From the NCBI RefSeq assembly GCF_000716545.1, contig NZ_JNWZ01000009.1:1-64000 (forward strand): 64,000 nucleotides of DNA, written 5' to 3'. The notes under the pieces were generated by a model. That model had not been told where the DNA came from. It did not search any database and saw nothing but the letters and a program-made list of their open reading frames with translations. Within the stretch, counting starts at the first letter, position 1; each line of letters begins with the position of its first letter. Position numbers and translations under genes: made by a program. Shown piece by piece: positions 43,687 through 55,639 of the stretch. Source of the DNA: Kitasatospora phosalacinea (GTDB lineage Bacteria; Actinomycetota; Actinomycetes; Streptomycetales; Streptomycetaceae).

Positions 43687-43917
43687 TTAAATCGAATTGG
43701 ACCGACCGCTGTCCGGCGCAGGTGCCAACCCGCCCGGGTGCACGGGTACTTCCGTCCCGCCCCCGACCGGTCGGACCCACATCAGCCCGCACCACTCGCC
43801 CATGTACCGGACGAGCCCGCCGGACTTCAGGTCGATCACCAACTGCCCGATCACCGCAGGTCGGTAGGGGGCGCGCGACGGCACGCCGGGGTCCACGGGT
43901 ACGTCCTGCGCGCTCAC
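43687..43917 (-). CDS. Small conserved-type protein associated with XRE regulators
   Basis: A 76-residue protein. The core GQLVIDLKSGGLVRYMGEWCGLMWVRPVGGGTEVP resembles small actinobacterial proteins with a pattern G.LV.D...g..g.......v.LRP.GGG.EW, which I remember being encoded near XRE-DUF397 loci; no function is known. The GTG start follows GGAGCACAGA. It is the first of three minus-strand genes and is divergent from the XRE regulator, with a 107-bp shared promoter region. Confidence 0.65.
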   Translation of the reverse strand: MSAQDVPVDPGVPSRAPYRPAVIGQLVIDLKSGGLVRYMGEWCGLMWVRPVGGGTEVPVHPGGLAPAPDSGRSNSI

Positions 43918-44024
43918 TCTGTGCTCCGATCCTTCGGCAATGTGTCACCAGGATCGGCAAGGGTGGCTACGATCGGAAGGACTTCTGGTCAACACTTGGC
44001 TGTTTTCACTGGGGTGGAACACGC

Positions 44025-45074
44025 GTGCGCATCAACAAACTTGATCCCTCGTCATCCCCGCTCGCCGCGCTCGGATGGCAGTTGCGCGAACGCCGCCGCC
44101 ACCAGGGGCTCACCCAGGGCGAGTTGGGGAAGCTGGTCAACTACACGGGTGCGTACGTCTCGATCATCGAGAACGGGGGCCGCCGCCCGCCGCTCGAGTT
44201 CATCCGAGGAGCGGACCGGGTGCTGGGCGCGGCGGGGGCGCTGGAGGGCATGTGGTGGATGATCGACCACACCTCTTTCCGGGGCGGATTCCCGGAGTAC
44301 GTGGGGCTTGAGGCCACGGCCCGTCGCATTCGGGCCTGGGATATCGGACTTCCGCCCGGAATCGCCCAGACCGAGGAGTACGCAAGGGCGTTGCAGAGCG
44401 GCTACGTGGAACGGGGCGCGGTGACGCCCGAACAGGCTGAGGAGCAAATCGGCGTGCTGCTCGGCAGGCATGCGGTACTGCGGTCGCCGAACCCGCCGGA
44501 ACTGCACCTGGTGCTTGACGAGAGCTGTATTCGTACCGTGGTCGGGTCTCCCGAGGTGACCGCGCGTCAACTGTCATGGCTGGCAGAGCTGGCCGCGCGC
44601 CCCAATGTCGCACTTCAGGTCATGCCGTTCGACCGTGGGGCGAAGCGTCCGCTTTCGCATCCGATCAAGTTCCTGACGATGGTCGACGGGTCGGTGGTGG
44701 GCTATACGGAGACGCACGAAAGGGGCTACGTCGAGTACGAGAGCGAAACCGTGGAGGGTTGGTTGGATGACTATCATCGACTGCAGGTCGAAGCACTCCC
44801 CCCGGCTGACTCCCTCGCGCTGCTCAGCAAGGCCCGGAAGGATCTATGCAACATGCTCCCCGTTGATAAGCAGGCCAAGTCCAGCTGGTACAAGTCCAGT
44901 TACTCGGACGGTGCAGGCGAGTGCGTGGAGATCAGCACCTCCTACGCGGAGTCCCACGACGTGGTGCTGGTCCGTGACAGCAAGGACCCCGAGGGCTCGT
45001 ACCTCACCCTCCCCGCCTCCTCCTGGCGCGCCTTCGCGGACGCCGCCGGCAGCGGGCTCTTCCCCGGTGCCTGA
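44025..45074 (+). CDS. XRE-family regulator fused to a DUF397 domain
   Basis: A 349-residue protein. Residues about 18-75 form a lambda-repressor-type HTH (LRERRRHQGLTQGELGKLVN, then YTGAYVSIIENG). About 90-265 are the DUF5753 domain (YVGLEATARRIRAWDIGLPP; PGIAQTEEYARA; HLVLDESCIRTVVG). In the same frame there follows a DUF397 domain (about 285-345: SWYKSSYSDGAGECVEIS; VLVRDSKDPEGSYLTL). DUF397 is normally a separate gene downstream, as in WhiJ-type developmental loci. Here no stop codon separates them. An internal ATG at 44853 with GGAAGGA upstream could also give a separate 73-residue DUF397 protein. The start is GTG behind GGGGTGGAACAC. Confidence 0.88.
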   Translation: MRINKLDPSSSPLAALGWQLRERRRHQGLTQGELGKLVNYTGAYVSIIENGGRRPPLEFIRGADRVLGAAGALEGMWWMIDHTSFRGGFPEYVGLEATARRIRAWDIGLPPGIAQTEEYARALQSGYVERGAVTPEQAEEQIGVLLGRHAVLRSPNPPELHLVLDESCIRTVVGSPEVTARQLSWLAELAARPNVALQVMPFDRGAKRPLSHPIKFLTMVDGSVVGYTETHERGYVEYESETVEGWLDDYHRLQVEALPPADSLALLSKARKDLCNMLPVDKQAKSSWYKSSYSDGAGECVEISTSYAESHDVVLVRDSKDPEGSYLTLPASSWRAFADAAGSGLFPGA

Positions 45075-45099
45075 CCCCCGCCGCCCCTGAAGAAGCGTC

Positions 45100-45126
45100 G
45101 AGCCCCCGGCATCCCGCCGGGGGCTC
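45100..45126. terminator. Hairpin terminator between convergent genes
   Basis: GAGCCCCCGGC (45100-45110) and GCCGGGGGCTC (45116-45126) form a perfect 11-bp stem with a 5-base loop. It lies between the XRE-DUF397 stop and the convergent gene ending at 45149, so it can serve both. Confidence 0.75.
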
Positions 45127-45148
45127 TGCTGTCGGGGGGTCGGGACGG

Positions 45149-45754
45149 CTACTCGTCCGCGACCTCGTACAGGTTGCTCAGCCAGGCCGGGACGTCGTAC
45201 TCCTGGGCGCAGCTGCGCGCGGCCTCCTGGGTGACCGAGTTCTCCCGGCAGCCCAGGTAGTCGCGGTAGGTGAACTGCATGCCGAAGACGCCCAGCGAGA
45301 CCACCAGGGCGAGGCCGCCGGTCAGCAGGGCGCTGAGTGCGGCGGGGACCTGGGGGCGGACCGGACGGGGGGAGAACGGGTCGGCGGTGGGTTCGGCGGG
45401 GATGCGCAGCACGGCGACGGCGTACCAGACGGCGAGCAGGGAGAGCGGGAAGGCCAGCCAGTACAGGCCGAACAGCACCGCGAGCAGGGCGGCGAAGCCG
45501 GAGAGCAGGGCGTTGCGGGCGGTGCGGTGGGCGGGGTCGGCCGGATCCAGCTTGGGCGGCGAGGGCTGCTGCGGACCGGGCTCGGGGCGCCGGCCCCACG
45601 GCGGGGGCTGGGTGTGGTCCTCCTCCGGCTGTCCGTCCGGCTGCTGCCCGGTCGCGGGCGGTCGCGGGGTGCGGGGACGCCAGGGCTGGTCGGGCGCGCC
45701 GGGCGGAGGGGGCGCGAAGGGGTTGCGCTCGCCGCTGTCCTCGCCGCTGCTCAT
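45149..45754 (-). CDS. DUF4190-like membrane protein
   Basis: A 201-residue protein. The first ~85 residues are Pro/Gly-rich, acidic and disordered-looking (FAPPPPGAPDQPWRPR). Two hydrophobic segments follow (about 93-120 and 142-165; RNALLSGFAALLAVLFGLYW; LSALLTGGLALVVSLGVFGM), and a soluble C-terminus ends NLYEVADE with two Cys (CREN and SCAQ). Topology and the paired helices resemble DUF4190-type proteins, but a function cannot be assigned. The start ATG has only a weak ribosome site. Confidence 0.75.
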   Translation of the reverse strand: MSSGEDSGERNPFAPPPPGAPDQPWRPRTPRPPATGQQPDGQPEEDHTQPPPWGRRPEPGPQQPSPPKLDPADPAHRTARNALLSGFAALLAVLFGLYWLAFPLSLLAVWYAVAVLRIPAEPTADPFSPRPVRPQVPAALSALLTGGLALVVSLGVFGMQFTYRDYLGCRENSVTQEAARSCAQEYDVPAWLSNLYEVADE

Positions 45755-46119
45755 GGTCTCGGCCGTTTCTGCTCGTCGGATGGCCCGCCCCGTCGGTGGG
45801 GGAGTGGGCGGCCCGGGTCAATGATCCCCCAGCCGGTTCCCGGCCGTACGGCACCCTGTCGGATCGGTGCCCGGCGGCGGGGTCCGGCCGGGAGATCCCC
45901 GTCTCAACTACGCGCGTAGCGTGGACTGCTGGTTACGGGTGGCCTCCCACCAGCCGTTATCGTGGTGACGGTCGGCAGCCCCCAACGGTTCCTCGGGCCC
46001 CCGCAGCGCCGCGGCCCCCGGCGGATCCGCCGCCGGCTCCCGACCTGCCGCCGCCCGTAGTGGCCCCACCGACGGTGGACGTACCAGCGGGCGACACCCG
46101 ACGTACGGAGAATCGCGCC
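45755..46119. promoter_or_regulatory. purN upstream region with a CTACGCGCGTAG palindrome
   Basis: 365 bp between divergent genes. CTACGCGCGTAG (45908-45919) is a perfect 12-bp palindrome about 200 bp upstream of purN and stands out in this sequence; it is a candidate operator for the purNH operon. The stretch 45980-46119 is open in the purN frame and Pro-rich, but I see no start codon with a ribosome site there. Confidence 0.4.
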
Positions 46120-46779
46120 GTGGCTGCCGCTGACGCCCAAGTGTTCCCGCCCCGTACCCCCGGACCGGCCCGGCTGGTGGTGCTGGTCTCCGGCTCCGGC
46201 ACCAACCTGCAGGCGCTGATCGACGCCGCCGCCGACCCCGCCTGGGGCGCCGAGATCGTCGCGGTGGGCGCCGACCGCGACGGCATCGCCGGCATCGAGC
46301 GGGCCGAGAAGGCCGGCATCCCGGTCTTCGTCGAGCGGATCAAGGACCACGCCGACCGGGCCGCCTGGGACGCCGCGCTGACCGCCGCCGTCGCCGCGCA
46401 CGAGCCCGACCTGGTGGTCACCGCCGGGTTCATGAAGATCCTCGGCCCCGCCTTCGTCGGTGCCTTCGCCGGGCGCACCGTCAACACCCACCCCGCGCTG
46501 CTGCCCGCCTTCCCGGGGGCGCACGGCGTCCCCGACGCGCTGGCGTACGGGGTGAAGGTCACCGGCTGCACCGTGCACCTGGTGGACGGCGGGGTCGACA
46601 CCGGGCCGATCATCGCCCAGGGCGTGGTGGAGGTCGAGGACGCCGACCACGCCGACGGCGGCGAGGCGCTGCACGAGCGCATCAAGACTGTCGAGCGCAA
46701 GCTGCTCGTCGAGGTCGTGGGCCGGCTGGCCCGCGAAGGACACCGCATCGAAGACCGAAAGGTATGGATCCCGGCATGA
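46120..46779 (+). CDS. purN: Phosphoribosylglycinamide formyltransferase
   Basis: A 219-residue enzyme transferring a formyl group from 10-formyl-THF to GAR, the third step of purine synthesis. Visible are [29 protein letters not shown], the catalytic region [16 protein letters not shown], and [19 protein letters not shown]. The GTG start follows ACGGAGAATC. The stop overlaps the purH start (ATGA), making a purNH operon. Confidence 0.97.
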   Translation: MAAADAQVFPPRTPGPARLVVLVSGSGTNLQALIDAAADPAWGAEIVAVGADRDGIAGIERAEKAGIPVFVERIKDHADRAAWDAALTAAVAAHEPDLVVTAGFMKILGPAFVGAFAGRTVNTHPALLPAFPGAHGVPDALAYGVKVTGCTVHLVDGGVDTGPIIAQGVVEVEDADHADGGEALHERIKTVERKLLVEVVGRLAREGHRIEDRKVWIPA

Positions 46780-48383
46780 GCGCCGCCTCCTCCGCCAACA
46801 AGCCCGTCTCCGAGAACGTGCGCCCGATCCGGCGCGCGCTGATCAGCGTCTACGACAAGACCGGGCTGGAGGAGCTGGCCCAGGGGCTGCACGCCGCCGG
46901 GGTCTCCATCGTCTCCACCGGCTCCACCGCCGGGAAGATCGCCGCGGCGGGCGTCCCGGTCACCGAGGTCTCCGAGCTGACCGGCTTCCCCGAGTGCCTG
47001 GACGGCCGGGTCAAGACCCTGCACCCGCGCGTGCACGCCGGCGTGCTGGCCGACCTGCGCCTGGAGTCGCACCGCGCGCAGCTCGCCGAGCTGGGCGTCG
47101 AGCCGTTCGACCTGGTCGTGGTGAACCTGTACCCGTTCACCGCCACCGTCGCCTCCGGCGCCACCCCGGACGAGTGCGTCGAGCAGATCGACATCGGCGG
47201 CCCGTCCATGGTCCGCGCCGCCGCGAAGAACCACCCCTCGGTGGCCGTCGTGGTCGACCCGGCCCGCTACGCGGACGTGCTGACCGCCGTCCGGGGCGGC
47301 GGCTTCGACCTGCTGACCCGCAAGCGCCTGGCCGCCGCCGCGTTCGCGCACACCGCCGCGTACGACGTCGCCGTGGCGGGCTGGTTCGAGGAGTCGGGCT
47401 ACACCGAGTCCGAGGCCGCGTTCCCGACCTTCCTGGGCTCCACCTGGGAGCTGGGCAACGTCCTGCGCTACGGCGAGAACCCGCACCAGCAGGCCGCCCT
47501 CTACATCGACACGGCGTCCATCAGCGGCTCCGCCGCGGGCGGCGGCCTGGCGGGCGCCGAGCAGCTGCAGGGCAAGGAGATGTCCTACAACAACTACGTG
47601 GACACCGACGCGGCCCGCCGCGCCGCGTACGACCACGAGGGCCCCGCCGTCGCCATCATCAAGCACGCCAACCCGTGCGGCATCGGCACCGGCGCGGACG
47701 TCGCCGAGGCGCACCGCAAGGCCCACGCCTGCGACCCGGTCTCCGCGTACGGCGGCGTGATCGCCGTCAACCGCCCGGTCACCGTCGAGCTGGCCGAGCA
47801 GATCGCCCCGATCTTCACCGAGGTCGTCGTCGCCCCCGGCTACGAGGACGGCGCCCTGGAGGTGCTGGCCAAGAAGAAGAACCTCCGGGTGCTGCGCGCC
47901 CCCGGGGCCCCCGCCGACGCGCTGGAGTCCCGCCGGATCTCCGGCGGCCTGCTGCTCCAGCAGGTCGACCGGGTCGACGCGGCCGGCGACGACCCGTCCA
48001 CCTGGGCGCTGGCCACCGGCGAGGCGCTGTCCGCCGACGAGCTGGCCGAGCTGTCCTTCGCCTGGCGGGCCTGCCGGGCCGTCAAGTCCAACGCGATCCT
48101 GCTCGCCAAGGACGGCGCCTCGGTCGGCGTCGGCATGGGCCAGGTCAACCGGGTCGACTCCTGCAAGCTCGCCGTCGAGCGGGCCGGCGAGCGCGCCCGG
48201 GGCGCCTACGCCGCCTCCGACGCGTTCTTCCCGTTCGCCGACGGCCTGGAGATCCTGCTCGCCGCGGGCGTCAAGGCCGTGGTGCAGCCCGGCGGTTCGA
48301 TCCGCGACGAAGAGGTGATCGCCGCCGCCGAGAAGGCCGGCGTGACCATGTACCTCACCGGCACCCGGCACTTCTTCCACTGA
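46776..48383 (+). CDS. purH: Bifunctional AICAR formyltransferase / IMP cyclohydrolase
   Basis: A 535-residue enzyme for the last two steps to IMP. The N-terminal MGS-like cyclohydrolase domain contains [15 protein letters not shown] and STGSTAGKI. The formyltransferase domain contains [23 protein letters not shown] and, at the C-terminus, [14 protein letters not shown] and RHFFH. Length is normal. ATG 46776 is preferred because of the ATGA overlap with purN; an ATG 12 bp upstream is also in frame. Confidence 0.98.
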   Translation: MSAASSANKPVSENVRPIRRALISVYDKTGLEELAQGLHAAGVSIVSTGSTAGKIAAAGVPVTEVSELTGFPECLDGRVKTLHPRVHAGVLADLRLESHRAQLAELGVEPFDLVVVNLYPFTATVASGATPDECVEQIDIGGPSMVRAAAKNHPSVAVVVDPARYADVLTAVRGGGFDLLTRKRLAAAAFAHTAAYDVAVAGWFEESGYTESEAAFPTFLGSTWELGNVLRYGENPHQQAALYIDTASISGSAAGGGLAGAEQLQGKEMSYNNYVDTDAARRAAYDHEGPAVAIIKHANPCGIGTGADVAEAHRKAHACDPVSAYGGVIAVNRPVTVELAEQIAPIFTEVVVAPGYEDGALEVLAKKKNLRVLRAPGAPADALESRRISGGLLLQQVDRVDAAGDDPSTWALATGEALSADELAELSFAWRACRAVKSNAILLAKDGASVGVGMGQVNRVDSCKLAVERAGERARGAYAASDAFFPFADGLEILLAAGVKAVVQPGGSIRDEEVIAAAEKAGVTMYLTGTRHFFH

Positions 48384-48401
48384 CCCCCGGGGTCGGTGAC
48401 G

Positions 48402-48445
48402 CCGAGGGCCCCGCACTCCGGACTTCCGGAGTGCGGGGCCCTCGG
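48402..48445. terminator. Perfect 20-bp hairpin, bidirectional terminator
   Basis: The arms 48402-48421 and 48426-48445 are perfect inverse complements (left arm CCGAGGGCCCCGCACTCCGG) with a 4-base loop ACTT. It lies between the convergent purH and RDD genes, 18 and 10 bases from their stop codons, and can terminate both. Confidence 0.9.
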
Positions 48446-48455
48446 GCGTCCGCCG

Positions 48456-49199
48456 CTACTTCTTGATCACGACGGTGCCGGCCGCACGGTCGTGCCAGCC
48501 CTGCAGCTTGCCGGAGTTGTCGAAGAACGGCGACAGGTAGACCAGCAGGGTGCCGATGTAGCAGAGGAACGCGCCCACCACCGGCAGGATGTAGCGGATG
48601 AAGCCCGCGCCCAGGCCGGGGTGCTGGCCGTCGTTCTCGCGCACCACGCGCAGGCCCAGGGCCATCTTGCCGATGGTGGCACCGGCCAGGCCGACCAGCA
48701 GCCATTCGTAGATCAGCAGGAACACCGCGATCACCGCGAGCATGGTGAACGCCGTGGCGATGACGCTGGTGCCCGCGTCGTTGACGCACGACTGGTAGTC
48801 CGAGCTGTACGGGTCGCACTTGTCGGCCTTGTTGGCCAGGCCCACCATGCCGGCCATGCCCGCCGCCATGGCGATGCCGAGGACCACCGACATGACCACG
48901 CCGTCCAGCAGTCGGGCCAGGAAGCGCTGGCCCATGGTGGCGATCCGCACCGTGCCGACGTTCGCGATGTTGATGTAGCCGTTGTTGGCCTGGATCGTGC
49001 CCGGCATCTGCGGGTAGCCGTAGCCGGCCTGCGGCGGCACCTGCTGCTGCTGCGGGTAGCCGTAGCCCGCCTGCGGCGGCGGGGCCTGCTGCGGGTAGCC
49101 GTAACCGGCCTGCGGCGGCGGGGCCTGCTGCGGGTAGCCGTAGCCGGCCGGCGGGGGCTGCTGGCCGTACGGGTTGTTCGGGTCGGGCGGGTAACTCAT
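48456..49199 (-). CDS. RDD-family membrane protein with Tyr/Pro/Gln repeat N-terminus
   Basis: A 247-residue protein. The N-terminal ~65 residues are repeats of the type [13 protein letters not shown], a disordered Tyr/Gly/Pro/Gln-rich tail. The RDD domain starts at about residue 88 ([20 protein letters not shown]) with the Arg-Asp pair and has four hydrophobic segments; [14 protein letters not shown] is the second family motif. Function in the family is poorly known, possibly transport. GGAGG lies 6 bases upstream of the ATG. Two Cys in the external loop ([11 protein letters not shown]) may form a disulfide. Confidence 0.9.
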   Translation of the reverse strand: MSYPPDPNNPYGQQPPPAGYGYPQQAPPPQAGYGYPQQAPPPQAGYGYPQQQQVPPQAGYGYPQMPGTIQANNGYINIANVGTVRIATMGQRFLARLLDGVVMSVVLGIAMAAGMAGMVGLANKADKCDPYSSDYQSCVNDAGTSVIATAFTMLAVIAVFLLIYEWLLVGLAGATIGKMALGLRVVRENDGQHPGLGAGFIRYILPVVGAFLCYIGTLLVYLSPFFDNSGKLQGWHDRAAGTVVIKK

Positions 49200-49334
49200 C
49201 GGTGCCTCCGGGCAGGAAGGGACGGGGACTGGACGGAAAAACCTAGGGGCGGGCGGGTGGGGACACCGACCGCGGGGCAGAGTAGCGGGTCACTGTGACG
49301 GGGCGCCGGGTGACGGTCATCGGGCGGCCGCCGC

Positions 49335-49778
49335 TCAGAACCGGAGCGGGCCGAGCCGGACCAACTCCCAGGCCCAGGCCGCCACCAGGGCCGAACCCAC
49401 CAGCAGGTTGCGGCCCGCGTACGACAGCGGCCGGCGGCGGCCCGGGCCGAACGGCCGACCCACCAGCGCCAGCGCGGCCAGCGCGGTCACCGGGTTCGCC
49501 AGCAGCGCCGCCCCGGGGCGGCCGTGGCCCGCCTCGACGAACACCGTCGTGCTGCCGCACACCGGGCACGGCACACCCGTCAGCAGGCGCAGCGGGCACA
49601 GCACCCCCGGATCGTGCGCGTCGTGCGCCGCCGCCAGCGCGAGCGCCGCCCCGGCGACCAGCGCGGCCCGCAGCACCACCCGCAGCACCGACCCCGGCAG
49701 CGTCCCGGCCGACCGCCGCCAACGGGCCGGCAGCGTCGTCGGGCGGGCCGTCCCGGCCGGCGGCGCGGGGGCGCTCAC
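49335..49778 (-). CDS. DUF2752 membrane protein
   Basis: A 147-residue protein with about three hydrophobic segments. The family signature [17 protein letters not shown] lies around residues 65-82, followed by [13 protein letters not shown]. The Cys pair is the hallmark of DUF2752. Function is unknown. The GTG at 49778 is the most likely start, but no clear ribosome site was seen, so the N-terminus could be off by a few codons. Confidence 0.82.
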   Translation of the reverse strand: MSAPAPPAGTARPTTLPARWRRSAGTLPGSVLRVVLRAALVAGAALALAAAHDAHDPGVLCPLRLLTGVPCPVCGSTTVFVEAGHGRPGAALLANPVTALAALALVGRPFGPGRRRPLSYAGRNLLVGSALVAAWAWELVRLGPLRF

Positions 49779-50124
49779 GGCCGTACGGGGGCGCGCGAGG
49801 GAGCGGCGGCACCCGTGCCGCGCACGCCGCGCGGCCCCGGTCGGTGCGGTTCGCCCACTGTCCCTCTTCCCCCCGGCTGTCGTGCCCCGCCGACGACAGC
49901 CCGTCACCAGGACCCGGTACGGCGGGGATTGCCCGGACATCGTCGTCCGTACCACACCGCGCTGTCCAGCGGCTTCCGCAACCCGTGCCGGACCGTGGCA
50001 CAACCGCGACCTGACCGGTACGCTCCGTGACCCCGCGGCCGCCGACGGCGGTCCGCGCGGCGCACCGGTCCGGCAGGCGGTCCGGCGGCGCGGCCCGGGC
50101 ACCCGATCCGGGAGAATGGGGGGC
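49779..50124. other. Gene-free interval between DUF2752 and folD
   Basis: 346 bp separating divergent genes. No supportable reading frame and no strong palindrome were found; the best inverted repeat is GTGCC-N7-GGCAC near 49984-50000. Promoters for both genes are expected here. Confidence 0.4.
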
Positions 50125-52543
<2,419 letters not shown>

Positions 52544-52563
52544 GTGCCGCTCCGCAGCGGGTG

Positions 52564-52596
52564 AACGGCCGGGTGCCCTCGGGGCGCCCGGCCGTT
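52564..52596 (+). terminator. Hairpin terminator after mdh
   Basis: AACGGCCGGGTGCCC (52564-52578) and GGGCGCCCGGCCGTT (52582-52596) form a 15-bp stem with one G-T wobble and a 3-base loop. It begins 20 bases after the mdh stop. Confidence 0.8.
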
Positions 52597-52611
52597 CCGT
52601 TGCGGGCGCCC

Positions 52612-52623
52612 TACACTCGGGCC
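52612..52623 (+). promoter_or_regulatory. -10 box of a leaderless promoter for the CNNM/CBS gene
   Basis: TACACT (52612-52617) lies 6 bases before the GTG at 52624, and no Shine-Dalgarno sequence is present. Transcription is predicted to begin at or next to the start codon. Confidence 0.5.
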
Positions 52624-53937
52624 GTGAGCGAAACCCTGCAGGACGCCGCGCTCGTCCTGGTGTTCATCATGTTGGGCGGTCTGTTCAACGTCGCGGAGAT
52701 CGCGCTGATCTCGCTGCGGGAGGGGCAGATCCGCACCCTGGAGTCGGCGGGTTCGCGGCGGGCCGCGCGGGCCGCGCACCTGGCGGCGGACCCGAACCGG
52801 TTCCTGGCGGCGGTGCAGGTCGGGGTGACCTGCATGGGCTTCCTGTCGGCGGCGTTCGGCGCCGACACCCTGGCGGGCAAGCTGGCCCCGGTCTTCGTCC
52901 GGGCGGGCCTGTCCGAGGGCGTCGCGGACGCGGTGGCGCTGGTCGGCCTGACCCTGGTGATCTCCTACGCCTCGCTGGTGCTGGGCGAGTTGACGCCCAA
53001 GCGGATCGGCCTGCAGCGGGCCGAGTCGATCGCGGTGCTGGCCGCGCCGGTGGTGGACGTGATGTCGGTGGTGCTGCGGCCGGCGATCTGGCTGCTGGGC
53101 CACTCCACCAACCTGATGGTGCGGCTGCTGGGCGGCGACCCGAGCGCCGGACGCGGCGTGATGAGCTCGGAGGAGCTGCGCGGCCTGGTCGCCGCCAACA
53201 CCGAACTCGGCTCGGACGAACGCGAGTTGATCAACGACGTGTTCGCGGCGGGGGAGCGCCAGCTGCGCGAGGTGATGGTGCCGCGCACCGAGGTGACCTT
53301 CCTGGACGGCGACCGGCCGGTCGCCGAGGTCCGGCACGAGACCGACTCCGCGCCGCACTCCCGCTACCCGGTGGTGGAGGGCTCCTACGACGCGGTGACC
53401 GGCTTCGTGCACGTCCGCGACCTGTACGGGGCGCGCGGCGAACAGGCCGCCCGGGTGCGGGAGCTGGCCCGCCCGGTGAAGCTGCTGCCGGCCACCAAGC
53501 GGGTGCTGGAGGCGATGAGCGAGATGCGCCGGGAGGGCCACCACCTGGCGATCGTGGTCGACGAGTACGGCGGCACCGCGGGCATCGTCACCCTGGAGGA
53601 CCTGGTCGAGGAGGTGATCGGCGAGATCCGCGACGAGTACGACGCCCAGGACACCACCGCGACCCGGCGGCTGGCCGGCGGCGGCGTCGAACTGGACGGC
53701 CTGCTCAACCTCGCCGACTTCACCGAGGAGACCGGCCTGACCCTGCCCGAGGGCCCGTACGAGACGGTCGCCGGGTTCGTGGTGCGCGAACTGGGCCGAC
53801 TGCCCCGCAAGGGCGACCAGGTGGTCACCGACACCGGGGCGCGGCTGACCGTGGCCCGCCTCGACGGGCGGCGGATCGAGCGGCTGCGGGTGAGCACCGT
53901 CACACCGGCGGACCCGCCCGCTCCGGAGGTTTCCTGA
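52624..53937 (+). CDS. CNNM/CBS-domain membrane protein (hemolysin C/CorC family)
   Basis: A 437-residue protein. The N-terminal CNNM (DUF21) domain has about four membrane segments ([40 protein letters not shown]). Two CBS domains follow (about 215-335; [10 protein letters not shown] and [20 protein letters not shown], then [10 protein letters not shown]). The C-terminal CorC_HlyC domain is at about 350-425 ([16 protein letters not shown]). Homologues are linked to magnesium or cobalt efflux; CBS domains usually bind adenosyl nucleotides. The older name hemolysin should not be read as a toxin. Confidence 0.92.
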   Translation: MSETLQDAALVLVFIMLGGLFNVAEIALISLREGQIRTLESAGSRRAARAAHLAADPNRFLAAVQVGVTCMGFLSAAFGADTLAGKLAPVFVRAGLSEGVADAVALVGLTLVISYASLVLGELTPKRIGLQRAESIAVLAAPVVDVMSVVLRPAIWLLGHSTNLMVRLLGGDPSAGRGVMSSEELRGLVAANTELGSDERELINDVFAAGERQLREVMVPRTEVTFLDGDRPVAEVRHETDSAPHSRYPVVEGSYDAVTGFVHVRDLYGARGEQAARVRELARPVKLLPATKRVLEAMSEMRREGHHLAIVVDEYGGTAGIVTLEDLVEEVIGEIRDEYDAQDTTATRRLAGGGVELDGLLNLADFTEETGLTLPEGPYETVAGFVVRELGRLPRKGDQVVTDTGARLTVARLDGRRIERLRVSTVTPADPPAPEVS

Positions 53938-55004
<1,067 letters not shown>

Positions 55005-55005
<1 letters not shown>

Positions 55006-55562
55006 TGCCGACGGCTGCCGCCCCCGGTGGTGACGGCCTCGGCGAGGCCGTCACCATCGGCGTGTCCATACACGTCCCGGAGCCGTACGGCAGCCGGGTG
55101 CAGGACGCCCGGGCCGGGTACGGCGACCCGCTGGCCAGGTCGATACCGACCCACGTCACCCTGCTGCCGCCGACCGAGACGCACACCGGGGCGCTGCCCG
55201 CGATGGAGCGCCACCTGCGGGCGGTGGCCGCCGCCCAGCGGCCGTTCCGGATGCTGCTGCGGGGCAGCGGCACCTTCCGGCCGGTCTCCCCGGTGGTGTT
55301 CATCCGGGTCGAGGAGGGCGCCCAGGAGTGCCGGGTGCTGGAGGCGGAGGTCCGCTCCGGCCCGCTGGCCCGCGAGCTGGCCTTCCCCTACCACCCGCAC
55401 GTCACCGTCGCCCACGGCCTGTCCGAGGCCGCCCTGGACAACGCGTACGAGCGCACCAAGGGCTTCACGGCGTCCTTCGAGGTCGCCGAGTTCGTGCTGT
55501 CGACCTTCGGCGCGGACGGCGTGTGGCGCCCGTGGCGCGGCTACGCCTTCGGCCGGCCCTAG
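55005..55562 (+). CDS. 2H phosphoesterase (2'-5' RNA ligase family)
   Basis: A 185-residue protein with the two HxT motifs of the 2H superfamily: HVTLLPP (H50, T52) and HVTVAHG (H132, T134). Length fits the family. Such enzymes hydrolyse or ligate 2'-5' or cyclic phosphodiester bonds in RNA or nucleotides; the substrate here is unknown. It overlaps trpS by one base (TGATG), so the two are probably cotranslated, which hints at tRNA or RNA processing but proves nothing. Confidence 0.9.
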
Positions 55563-55639
55563 GGAACGCCCGCGCCCCGGCCGGCCGGGGGCGGTTGCTG
55601 GGCGCCGCCGGGGCGTCGCTGGGCGTCCGCTGGAAGCCG

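Noticed and set aside
43241..43960. A 239-codon minus-strand frame across the 9-bp repeat (His-Asn-Arg repeats)
   Set aside because: The repeat keeps all three frames open; the overlapping frames of 76 and 123 residues have ribosome sites, coupling and more protein-like composition.
42973..45074. Possible mobile island around the XRE-DUF397 locus
   Set aside because: No integrase, transposase, attachment repeats or tRNA are present, and XRE-DUF397 loci are normal in Streptomyces chromosomes.
49021..49180. Repeats that look like a short tandem array
   Set aside because: They are codons of the Tyr/Pro/Gln-rich N-terminus of the RDD protein, not an intergenic or CRISPR repeat.
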